Origin: Bacteriovorax stolpii
GTDB taxonomy: Bacteria; Bdellovibrionota; Bacteriovoracia; Bacteriovoracales; Bacteriovoracaceae
DNA length: 64,000 nucleotides
NCBI GenBank assembly: GCA_945883845.1
Contig: CAMCYI010000013.1
Location: 32,646-96,645, forward strand
Reading direction: 5' to 3'
A model generated the notes under the pieces. That model was not told where the DNA came from. It worked only from the letters and a program-made list of their open reading frames with translations, and made no database searches. Shown here piece after piece: positions 35,975 through 43,012 of the stretch; position 1 is the first letter of the stretch; every line of letters begins with the position of its first letter. Made by a program: the position numbers and the translations under genes.

Positions 35975-37364
35975 GAACCTCTACGACCTGGATCCGGAAC
36001 GACTCGCGACCACTGATGAACATGGCCATAGGGTGTATCTCTATCCGGAAGAGGTGAAGGGTAAGTGGAAGGATCGCCGTCATTTTCTCTACTGGTTCCT
36101 GATTGGTCTCTATCTCGTTCTACCGTGGTTCAATATCAACGGAAGACCAGCGCTTCAGGTTGATATATTTAACCGCGAGTTTTCTTTTCTGGGCTCCACT
36201 CTTCACGGAGTGGAGCCTATTCTTTTTTTCCTCATGCTTGCTTCTGGACTATTTTTTATCGCTTTTATGACGAGTCTTCTGGGGCGTGTCTGGTGTGGCT
36301 GGGCCTGTCCGCAAACAGTTTTCATCCAGAGTATTTTCTGGAAGATTGAACAGCTCGTGGAAGGAAAGGCCCGGGCCCGTCGAAAACTGGATGCGGAAAA
36401 CTGGAGCGGATTGAAGCTCTTCAAGCGAGGAGTAAAGTGGATTCTTTTTTTCCTCGTCTCCGCTCACATCGCGCATACGTTCATCGGCTACTTCGTGGGG
36501 CCGCGCGTGCTCCTGCAGATCACGACGGGCACACCGTCAGAAAACTGGGGACTCTTCATTGCTACGTCCATCCTTACCGTTATTTTTCTTCTCGACTTCG
36601 GATGGTTCCGCGAACAATTTTGCATCATCGCCTGTCCCTACGGCAGGATCCAGTCTGTGATGATGGATGAAAACTCTCTCGTCGTTGCTTATGATCAGAA
36701 AAGAGGAGAGCCGAGGAGTGGCGAGGTGGAGCGGGGACTCGAAGGTGACTGCGTGAACTGCTACCAATGCGTGAAAGTCTGTCCGACGGGGATCGACATA
36801 CGCCGAGGGACTCAGCTCGAGTGCATCAACTGCACACTTTGCATCGATGCCTGTGATACGATCATGGAGAAAACAAAGAAACCTCATGGTCTCGTCCGGT
36901 ATTCTTCGGAGAATGAGCGGAACGGGCGACCAAGAAAACTGGTCACACCTCGATCGGTTCTCTACATTTGTATAAGCTTTCTGTTCGTCGGCGCTTTCGC
37001 ATACTACCTGAACGCGAGTACGCGCCTGAACCTCGTGTTCCTGCGCTCGCGCAATCCGTTCACTGTATCTCTGGACGGTAAAGTGACAAATCCTTTTCAG
37101 CTCAAGATTTCCCATCAGGGAGGTTCGGTTCCGAAGATTGATTTCAGGATGAAAGAACTCCTCCTGAGAGACATGGTCAAGGTGATCACTCCGTCTCATC
37201 CGACACTCATCGATTCGCCTGCAAAAAAAATTCTGATGCTCTTTCGTTTCGAAAAATCTTTTGTCGCCTCCGGGTCAAGGATAGTAAGTGTGGAAGCCGT
37301 TGATCACGAAACTCACATCGTACTCGCAGAACAGGAGGTCACGCTTGTGGGACCAACTCAGTAG
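35964..37364 (+). CDS. ccoG: Cytochrome oxidase accessory protein CcoG (FixG)
   Basis: A 466-residue membrane iron-sulfur protein, needed for cbb3 assembly and reported to reduce Cu(II) to Cu(I). TTG start at 35964 with aggggag upstream. Five or so spans, then Trp-Cys-Gly-Trp-Ala-Cys-Pro-Gln-Thr near residue 110, then two ferredoxin-type clusters (Cys-Val-Asn-Cys-Tyr-Gln-Cys and Cys-Ile-Asn-Cys-Thr-Leu-Cys) around residues 255-300. A C-terminal periplasmic Ig-like FixG domain ends the protein. No ccoH follows, which is unusual. Confidence 0.93.
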   Translation: MKTKNLYDLDPERLATTDEHGHRVYLYPEEVKGKWKDRRHFLYWFLIGLYLVLPWFNINGRPALQVDIFNREFSFLGSTLHGVEPILFFLMLASGLFFIAFMTSLLGRVWCGWACPQTVFIQSIFWKIEQLVEGKARARRKLDAENWSGLKLFKRGVKWILFFLVSAHIAHTFIGYFVGPRVLLQITTGTPSENWGLFIATSILTVIFLLDFGWFREQFCIIACPYGRIQSVMMDENSLVVAYDQKRGEPRSGEVERGLEGDCVNCYQCVKVCPTGIDIRRGTQLECINCTLCIDACDTIMEKTKKPHGLVRYSSENERNGRPRKLVTPRSVLYICISFLFVGAFAYYLNASTRLNLVFLRSRNPFTVSLDGKVTNPFQLKISHQGGSVPKIDFRMKELLLRDMVKVITPSHPTLIDSPAKKILMLFRFEKSFVASGSRIVSVEAVDHETHIVLAEQEVTLVGPTQ

Positions 37365-38052
37365 CATCATTCCTGTGGTGTCATTTCTCGCGGGCCTCGG
37401 CGGTGGCGTCCACTGCGTCGGCATGTGCGGAGGCCTCGTTACTGTGAGCTGTGGAAACGCCCGGCACATCTTCGCGTACCAGGGAGGCAGGCTTCTTGGC
37501 TACCTTTCTCTGGGGATCGCAGTAGGGCTCCTTGGTGAAGGGTTGCGCGAACTATTTCTTCGACTGCATCTGTCTGCGCTGACTGCGTTCGTTCTCGGCG
37601 GTCTTTTCGTCTACTGGGGTCTCCGGATGTTTGTCGGCAAGTCTACGGAAATTCCGACGCCAGCGTTTATCGGACTTCTTTACAGGAAACTCTGGGGGAG
37701 ATTCGTGGCGCAGAGTTCAACTTCTTCCGGCCGGGCCTTCTTCACAGGTCTCATTTCCATTTTACTTCCCTGTGGACTTCTTTACGGTATGGTCATCAGT
37801 GCCAGCGCTCTTGGAAGTCTCAGTGAAGGACTGCTCTCCATTTCGTTTTTCTGGCTCGGCACACTTCCTGCGATGGTCGCGGCCCCGGTGTTGCTCCAGA
37901 AAATTCTCACGCCGATGAAGAAGAAGATTCCGAAACTCTATGCTGTGGGCCTCATTGCTCTTGGCCTCTTCACGGTTTTCCAGCGAGGATCGCTCACACT
38001 TGCTCCGGTTCCTGCAGCTGGAGCTTCAACAGAGGTACGGACATGTCACTGA
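37345..38052 (+). CDS. SafE-like transmembrane protein (PF13386 type) in the cco operon
   Basis: A 235-residue protein with about six spans. The family motif Gly-Gly-Val-His-Cys-Val-Gly-Met-Cys-Gly-Gly occurs near residue 19, and Leu-Leu-Pro-Cys-Gly-Leu-Leu-Tyr-Gly in a later span. Genes of this family are usually next to ccoGHIS and are thought to help copper or redox handling during oxidase maturation. The TTG at 37345 has a perfect aggagg six bases upstream. It overlaps ccoG by 20 bases. Precise substrate unknown. Confidence 0.85.
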   Translation: MWDQLSSIIPVVSFLAGLGGGVHCVGMCGGLVTVSCGNARHIFAYQGGRLLGYLSLGIAVGLLGEGLRELFLRLHLSALTAFVLGGLFVYWGLRMFVGKSTEIPTPAFIGLLYRKLWGRFVAQSSTSSGRAFFTGLISILLPCGLLYGMVISASALGSLSEGLLSISFFWLGTLPAMVAAPVLLQKILTPMKKKIPKLYAVGLIALGLFTVFQRGSLTLAPVPAAGASTEVRTCH

Positions 38053-38156
38053 GGGATTCAGGTCATACTTTCTCAGTTGGGCATTTTCTTTTCCCTTCTT
38101 TTAATCCGCGTGCTCACCGTGGCGTCGATTGTTTCGCTGAGCATCTGCGATGGAAG

Positions 38157-38170
38157 CTGATAAAAATCAT
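38157..38170 (+). promoter_or_regulatory. FNR/FixK-type box upstream of the 38243 gene
   Basis: ctgat-aaaa-atcat, centred about 80 bases before the ATG of the small coiled-coil gene. One mismatch to a perfect palindrome. Confidence 0.65.
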
Positions 38171-38242
38171 TTTGACGGCAGTCTTTCATCAGTGTCGGTG
38201 TACCTTCAGCGGGGGAAAATCTTCCTAACGGAGGATATCTCA

Positions 38243-38467
38243 ATGTCAGCACTACGTGAACTCAACCTCGATGAACTGGAATCAAGCTTTCTGGGCCTCG
38301 AAGAGAAAGTGAAGAAGATGGAACAGCACTATCACAATAAGAAAAGAAAACTTAAAGGCCAGGATGTCTGCCTCCTGGACTGGAACCTCAACGCTCACCT
38401 CGAAAGTGAAAAAAAGAAACTCTGGGTGCTTGCAAACGAACTCCGGCAGCGCTATCAGATCTCCTGA
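38243..38467 (+). CDS. Small charged coiled-coil protein, 74 residues
   Basis: Start at 38243 behind an excellent cggagg SD; the frame continues upstream to 38150 over the regulatory box, which is unlikely to be coding. The protein is an amphipathic helix pair (Leu-Glu-Glu-Lys-Val-Lys-Lys-Met-Glu, then Leu-Glu-Ser-Glu-Lys-Lys-Lys-Leu-Trp). It has a short turn with Lys-Gly-Gln-Asp-Val-Cys-Leu-Leu-Asp between them. I do not recognise the family with confidence. It precedes pfkB by 68 bases and is probably in the same oxygen-responsive unit. Confidence 0.6.
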   Translation: MSALRELNLDELESSFLGLEEKVKKMEQHYHNKKRKLKGQDVCLLDWNLNAHLESEKKKLWVLANELRQRYQIS

Positions 38468-38535
38468 GTGCACACTTCCTTGACCGGAGAAGATGATGGG
38501 ATCATTCTGGTGTGATCACTACCAGAGGAGCTTCC

Positions 38536-39480
38536 GTGATTTTTTCCATCACACTCAATCCATCCCTTGACCTGAGCGGCACTGTCCGGGAGCTTCGATT
38601 CAACGAAAAAAATTATATTCAAGACGAGCACCGGTCAGCTGGTGGAAACGGTATAAACGCCGGCATCATCGCCCGGCGACTCGGGTCTAATGTTGTTTTG
38701 GGTGGATTTCTCGGAGGTGCAACCGGGGATGAGGTAAGAAGCCTGCTGCGGGAAAAAAAAGTCCGGATGAACTTTATCAAAATCCGTCACCAAACCAGAA
38801 CGAACGTCACCGTGAGCCTTCAGGGTAGCCATCAGCAATCAAGATTCAGTTTTCCCGGGCCTCAAGTTACGAAGACTGAATTCGCAAAAATTTTCTCTCT
38901 CGTGCGCCGTCTTCCGAAAGGAGCGATGGTTCTGATCGGTGGAAGTCTGCCACCGGGGATATCTCCTTCCGATGTAGCGACTCTCGTGGATTATTGCTAC
39001 CGTCGGGAAATACCCTGCGTGATTGATGTACCGGGTGAGATCCTGAAGCCGCTTGTGAAGCATCGGCCATTTCTGATCAAGCCGAATCTGTCTGAGCTCC
39101 AGGCCATGAGTGGAAAAAAAATCACGACCATCGCCGGTGCTCTTCCGGTCTTGAAGAACCTGCACCGGAACATCCCCTGGGTGTGTTTATCTTCGCTAGA
39201 GGGAGGAGCACTTCTCTCTGGTCCCTCGGGAAAATGGTTCGGCTCAATTCCCCAAATTATTGTCCGGTCTACGGTTGGTGCCGGTGACTCCATGGTTGGG
39301 GCCATGATTCACGCTTTTCAGGAAGATGAAACTGATGGAGAAGCGATTCTCCGTATGGGTCTTGCTGCCGCTGCAGCTACACTGACGGAGAGGGGAATGG
39401 AGCTTGGGTCTTCAAAGTCCATCCGTTCGTTTCAGAAAAAAATTTACATCACTCCGGTGTCTAGCGCCTCGGGTGGTTGA
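38536..39480 (+). CDS. PfkB-family hexose-phosphate kinase (1-phosphofructokinase/6-phosphofructokinase type)
   Basis: A 314-residue ribokinase-fold sugar kinase. The GTG at 38536 is preceded by agaggag and gives the family N-terminus (Ile-Thr-Leu-Asn-Pro-Ser-Leu-Asp). Motifs are Gly-Gly-Asn-Gly-Ile-Asn-Ala-Gly near residue 36 and Val-Gly-Ala-Gly-Asp-Ser-Met with catalytic Asp251. The family phosphorylates fructose-6-P, fructose-1-P or tagatose-6-P; the exact substrate cannot be told. Its M. tuberculosis relative PfkB (Rv2029c) is a DosR-regulon member, matching the hypoxia setting here. It converges on the 39461-39694 gene with a 20-base overlap. Confidence 0.87.
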   Translation: MIFSITLNPSLDLSGTVRELRFNEKNYIQDEHRSAGGNGINAGIIARRLGSNVVLGGFLGGATGDEVRSLLREKKVRMNFIKIRHQTRTNVTVSLQGSHQQSRFSFPGPQVTKTEFAKIFSLVRRLPKGAMVLIGGSLPPGISPSDVATLVDYCYRREIPCVIDVPGEILKPLVKHRPFLIKPNLSELQAMSGKKITTIAGALPVLKNLHRNIPWVCLSSLEGGALLSGPSGKWFGSIPQIIVRSTVGAGDSMVGAMIHAFQEDETDGEAILRMGLAAAAATLTERGMELGSSKSIRSFQKKIYITPVSSASGG

Positions 39481-39694
39481 AGATTTTTGTGCTCGTCCCT
39501 TTGCTTCCCTTAGGAAACGGGGACACCATCGAAAGATGATTCTCTTTCCTGATGAACTTCAGACTTCTTTCCCAAGGCCTCTCGGCTTCGGTTTTCAGTT
39601 TAATCTTTCTCTCCGGTGTCGCATTGATGAGGCTTCCGACTTTTCCCATGAGAGCAATGACGAAATCAGCAGTTCTTTGAAATAAGTGATACAT
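39461..39694 (-). CDS. Small basic protein, 77 residues
   Basis: Minus-strand gene with an unusually good SD (aaggag, 5 bases before the ATG at 39694). A TACAAT -10-like hexamer lies at 39726-39721, about 50 bases above the FNR-type box centre. The N-terminal helix (Phe-Gln-Arg-Thr-Ala-Asp-Phe-Val-Ile-Ala-Leu-Met) is amphipathic, and the rest is Lys/Arg/Pro-rich. No family recognised. The regulatory signals are what convince me that it is real. Confidence 0.6.
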   Translation of the reverse strand: MYHLFQRTADFVIALMGKVGSLINATPERKIKLKTEAERPWERSLKFIRKENHLSMVSPFPKGSKGTSTKIFNHPRR

Positions 39695-39770
39695 ATCGTT
39701 CTCCTTTTGCTTGGATTAGAATTGTACGGACGGAGTGCTGTACACGCTCTGACTACTAACAGCCTGAACC

Positions 39771-39784
39771 CTGATCATGGTCAT
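39771..39784. promoter_or_regulatory. FNR/FixK-type box between divergent genes
   Basis: ctgat-catg-gtcat. The centre is about 63 bases from a likely start of transcription for the minus-strand gene at 39694 (-10 TACAAT at 39726-39721), the class I activation distance. It is only 41 bases from the ATG of the plus-strand gene, so it may serve mainly the minus-strand one. Confidence 0.65.
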
Positions 39785-39818
39785 TTTTCTGAACTCACCT
39801 CAGCATTATAATAAAGCC

Positions 39819-40514
39819 ATGAAACCACTTCCAGACATCGTCAAAAAGTACTTCGATCTCTCCCGGTCTCTGCGGGTGCGCAAGATTAAGGAGGCCCATA
39901 TTCTCCAAAGCGGGTATCTGCGGGAACTCCGGGACAAGCGCTGGCTCAAGTTCGACGCCCGTGAGAATCTTGGCGTATCAGAAAAAAAATTCGTTTGGGA
40001 TGCGAGGGTATCCTGGAAGAGTCATTTACATATTCACGTGAACGATCGTCTTACGGCGGCCGGCGGAGAGGGAAGAGTCTCCTGCTTTGGACTTCCCATC
40101 GCGCGCTCAAGGCCCGGCACCAAAATGAACTCGAGCTCGGTCTGTCGTTATCTCGCTGAAGGTGTGTGGGCACCGGGAATTCTCAGCTCTCCTGACGTGG
40201 AGTGGTCGGCCATCGACGATCACACGGCCCGGGCTAAACTCAATGATCCATATCAGCTCGAGCTCGTGTTTCACTTTCGCGATAACGGCGAGGTGGACAC
40301 CATCTTCGCGCCCGCGCGCTGGGGAAAGTTCGAGCATGGCCTCGAGGAGAAGCCCTGGGAAGTACGGCTCGGTGAATACTTTGACCAGGACGGATTCCAT
40401 CTCCCGCGTACGGCCATCGTTGGCTGGTACATTGATGATGTATGGGTTCCGGTGTGGAAGGGATTCGTTGAGAAGATCATGTTTGTTGAAGGCAACAATG
40501 GCATCCAGGAATAA
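39819..40514 (+). CDS. DUF6544/DUF6920-like protein
   Basis: A 231-residue protein. The pattern Leu-Gln-Ser-Gly-X-Leu-Arg, Trp-X-X-Phe-Asp-Ala, Val-Trp-Asp-Ala-Arg-Val, Leu-Thr-Ala-Ala-Gly-Gly-Glu-Gly-Arg and later Tyr-Leu-Ala-Glu-Gly-Val-Trp-Ala-Pro matches a family of unknown function I know as DUF6920/DUF6544. ATG at 39819 is favoured; an in-frame ATG at 39777 would lie inside the FNR-type box. SD is weak. Function unknown. Confidence 0.6.
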   Translation: MKPLPDIVKKYFDLSRSLRVRKIKEAHILQSGYLRELRDKRWLKFDARENLGVSEKKFVWDARVSWKSHLHIHVNDRLTAAGGEGRVSCFGLPIARSRPGTKMNSSSVCRYLAEGVWAPGILSSPDVEWSAIDDHTARAKLNDPYQLELVFHFRDNGEVDTIFAPARWGKFEHGLEEKPWEVRLGEYFDQDGFHLPRTAIVGWYIDDVWVPVWKGFVEKIMFVEGNNGIQE

Positions 40515-40554
40515 AAAAAGATTTCCTTAAGAACTCAAAAAAAATCGCGAATTC

Positions 40555-40568
40555 CTGATTAATATCAT
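40555..40568 (+). promoter_or_regulatory. FNR/FixK-type box upstream of the flavin-binding protein gene
   Basis: ctgat-taat-atcat, 91 bases before the GTG at 40653. A TATTTA hexamer at 40593-40598 would place the box near -42. Confidence 0.7.
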
Positions 40569-40652
40569 ATTTTTAAAATCATCTGCATGAAATATTTAGA
40601 CATCATGTTGATAGTGCCCGTGAGCCACAAGTTTATCTCTACCGGAGGTTCT

Positions 40653-41111
40653 GTGCTAAAACCTTTTCATACGACGATCGGCCAACTTTCAGGTCCACAG
40701 TGTCTTGACCTCCTCAGGTCAAATGATATGTGTCACATTGGCTGCATCGACAATGGGTCTCCCTACATTTACCCCGTCAGTTACATCTTCGAAGATGGGT
40801 GCATCTACTGTCATTCCCGCCACGGAAAAAAACTTCAGATCCTCAACGATGTCTCCCAGGTCTGCGTCCAGGTGGAGAACATTACAGATTTCTTTAACTG
40901 GAAGAGTGTCATGGGATGGGGTCAATTTGAAGAACTCAGAGGTGAAGAGGCGTACTCTTATCTTCGACTTATGGTAAAGAAAATGAATCCGGATCACCTT
41001 TCGTCCACCGAACTCGATTTCACTTCTGTCTTGTTCTGTGACACTGTTTATCGCATTCGCCTCGTTAGAGTCACAGGGGCCTTCGAGAGCTACACAGCAT
41101 CTGATGCTTAA
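40653..41111 (+). CDS. Pyridoxamine 5'-phosphate oxidase-like FMN-binding split-barrel protein
   Basis: A 152-residue split-barrel flavoprotein of the NimA-like PPOX group: Leu-Leu-Arg-Ser-Asn-Asp-Met-Cys-His-Ile-Gly-Cys, then Pro-Tyr-Ile-Tyr-Pro-Val-Ser-Tyr, His-Ser-Arg-His-Gly-Lys-Lys, and Val-Met-Gly-Trp-Gly-Gln-Phe-Glu-Glu-Leu. Members reduce small nitro or oxo compounds or bind haem/flavin; the substrate is unknown. I chose GTG at 40653 because ggagg lies 5 bases upstream. The ATG at 40587 would precede the likely transcription start. Confidence 0.8.
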   Translation: MLKPFHTTIGQLSGPQCLDLLRSNDMCHIGCIDNGSPYIYPVSYIFEDGCIYCHSRHGKKLQILNDVSQVCVQVENITDFFNWKSVMGWGQFEELRGEEAYSYLRLMVKKMNPDHLSSTELDFTSVLFCDTVYRIRLVRVTGAFESYTASDA

Positions 41112-41327
41112 TCGTTTTGCGAATGCCTCCTCCCGCTAAAGCTGCTTAAGTGAACTATGCATTCGTTGATCGATTCAAGCGGGCCCACTTGCTCATCGGC
41201 GACATCTCAGCTGTTTGTCTTGGCCGGGCCTAAGCGCATCTCTGGACGACTTGAAATTAAGAAAACCTTAAATGGAAACTGACATCGATAATGATATTGT
41301 GTGATTGCCTGAATAGTGAGGTGCCCT

Positions 41328-42026
41328 ATGCTCAGAAGTCCACATACTAGCTGTCTCCGATGCCCATCTAGTTCAACCTGCGTTTTCTCTGAGATCAGTT
41401 GTGATCGTGACGGACAAGGTCCGGTAAGACTCAAGTTTCGGAAAGGAGACAATCTTGTGTCCGAGGGGTCAAGGGCCGTTGGTTTCTATAGCCTCTGCAA
41501 GGGACATGTAAAACTTACGACCTCCAATCGTAACGGGGATGAAGTTCTTCTTACTATTCTCGGAAGTGGTGACGTCATAGGTCTAAGTGCATCTCTAGGT
41601 CTCAAAACTTATTCTTATTCTGCCCGGGCCTTAGAGGATAGCGAAGTATGCTACATAGACTCCAATCACTTCGATGAGCTCATTCCAAATAATCCGGGGA
41701 CGGCCATAAAGGCACTTCGGAAACTGAGCCAGCAAACTTTCTTAGCTCAAGAGCGTATAAAAAATTTAAGCTGCAAGAGTATGCGAGAAAGATTTGCGAT
41801 GTTCCTGATTAATCTCGCAGACCAACATGGAAAAATGACCGATAAGGGACTTGAGATCATGCTCAAACTCTCCCGCGAGGAACTTGCTGCTTCAGTGGGT
41901 TCTGTTCAAGAAACTGTCATCAGGCTCATTTCAGCCTTTAAAGCCGAGGGGGTGCTCGTGGAAGAGAACCGTCATCTGGTGATCGTGAACCTTCCGGAAA
42001 TGAAGGTGATATCTGGTAGTCAGTAA
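41328..42026 (+). CDS. fnr: FNR-type oxygen-sensing transcription regulator
   Basis: A 232-residue Crp/Fnr protein. Cys9-X2-Cys12-X5-Cys18 reproduces the E. coli FNR spacing exactly. Cys108, in Ala-Leu-Glu-Asp-Ser-Glu-Val-Cys-Tyr-Ile, aligns with FNR Cys122 (Ala-Leu-Glu-Thr-Ser-Met-Val-Cys). So it should hold an oxygen-labile 4Fe-4S cluster and dimerise without O2. The recognition helix reads Val-Gln-Glu-Thr-Val-Ile-Arg, keeping Glu and Arg of FNR, with Ile for Ser212. ATG at 41328 follows gaggtg; a GTG at 41316 is possible. It is the best candidate to read the boxes listed here. Confidence 0.9.
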   Translation: MLRSPHTSCLRCPSSSTCVFSEISCDRDGQGPVRLKFRKGDNLVSEGSRAVGFYSLCKGHVKLTTSNRNGDEVLLTILGSGDVIGLSASLGLKTYSYSARALEDSEVCYIDSNHFDELIPNNPGTAIKALRKLSQQTFLAQERIKNLSCKSMRERFAMFLINLADQHGKMTDKGLEIMLKLSREELAASVGSVQETVIRLISAFKAEGVLVEENRHLVIVNLPEMKVISGSQ

Positions 42027-42045
42027 CGAGCTAGATACAGAGAAG

Positions 42046-42059
42046 CTGACCTGGATCAC
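42046..42059 (+). promoter_or_regulatory. FNR/FixK-type box upstream of the USP-ATPase operon
   Basis: ctgac-ctgg-atcac. The centre is about 78 bases before the ATG at 42131; TATTTT at 42081-42086 would put it near -41.5 (class II). Confidence 0.65.
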
Positions 42060-42130
42060 CTTTATACCTCGCTCGAGTCATATTTTTTCTCTCCTTACTT
42101 TGGCATCCTTCGCATTTATAAGGAGACCTC

Positions 42131-43012
42131 ATGTTTAATAAACCTCATATCCTTGTCTGCACAGATTTCTCTGAGTCATCTGACTGGGCACTTCTGGAAG
42201 CACATCGATTCGTTGAAAAAAAAGGCGGGGATATTCAGCTGCTTCACATAGCGGAGTTAAATTTTTATTTGCGCTGGCTTGGCCATGGCCTCCTTGAAGA
42301 TGATGATCATAAGAGGTTTATCTGCCTTATTTACAATGATCTTATGGAGCGGATGGTGGCCCAGTCAAAACGGACTGGTGTTGAATGTAAAGCGAGCGTG
42401 CTTTTCGAAGCAAGTGCTGCCCGCGGGATAAAAAGTTTTTGCATGGAGAAAGAGACCAGTCTCATTTTGATGGGCGCCAGGGGAGCGACATCTTCAGCGA
42501 ATCTCATTGGTAGCCTGGTTCGTACAGTCATCAATCAAGCGGAAATTCCGGTTATGGTAATCAAGTCTGCGACTCCTGTCCGCAAGGTTGCAGGGCTAAT
42601 CGGAGGAAGTGAAGAACTTAAAACCGTGATCACCGTCGGTCAGGAATTGAGTTCGTTATATGGCGCTGAATTCGAAATTCACACGTCATGGCCCCGACTG
42701 AGTCCTGTCATGGATACCATGTGCTCAGAATATTCTTCTGCCGTCCGTCTTCAGATTGAAAAAGAATCTCTACAAGGTATGGACGAGCTTCGGACAAAAA
42801 TTCATGAGTGCTTAAATCGCGAGTCTGTTGTACGAGTCTCAATGGCCGCCCAATTCAACGTCGGAAAAGATCTTGTTGATAACCTTCGTGCCCATGACAT
42901 CGACACTGTCGTTCTTAAAAAACGACATAAGTCCTGGCTTGAGCAAAAACTTATCGGTCATGTGAGTGATCGTGTGCTTGAGTTGTTTAAAGGCAATATA
43001 TTGGTAACTTAA
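42131..43012 (+). CDS. Tandem universal stress protein (two USP domains)
   Basis: A 293-residue protein of two USP units. The first (residues 1-150) is complete, with Cys-Thr-Asp-Phe-Ser at the N-terminus and an ATP-type Gly-Ala-Arg-Gly-X8-Gly-Ser loop. The second (about 155-293) lacks the glycine loop and is probably a non-nucleotide-binding copy. Its TAA shares a base with the ATG of the cation ATPase (TAATG), so the two are co-translated. Confidence 0.85.
   Translation: MFNKPHILVCTDFSESSDWALLEAHRFVEKKGGDIQLLHIAELNFYLRWLGHGLLEDDDHKRFICLIYNDLMERMVAQSKRTGVECKASVLFEASAARGIKSFCMEKETSLILMGARGATSSANLIGSLVRTVINQAEIPVMVIKSATPVRKVAGLIGGSEELKTVITVGQELSSLYGAEFEIHTSWPRLSPVMDTMCSEYSSAVRLQIEKESLQGMDELRTKIHECLNRESVVRVSMAAQFNVGKDLVDNLRAHDIDTVVLKKRHKSWLEQKLIGHVSDRVLELFKGNILVT

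Noticed and set aside
38043..38228. A 61-codon frame after the SafE gene
   Set aside because: It covers the regulatory box at 38157 and has no SD; likely leader DNA.
41280..41300. Possible FNR-type box before the fnr-like gene
   Set aside because: Only one half-site (ctgac) is good; the other half is ataat.
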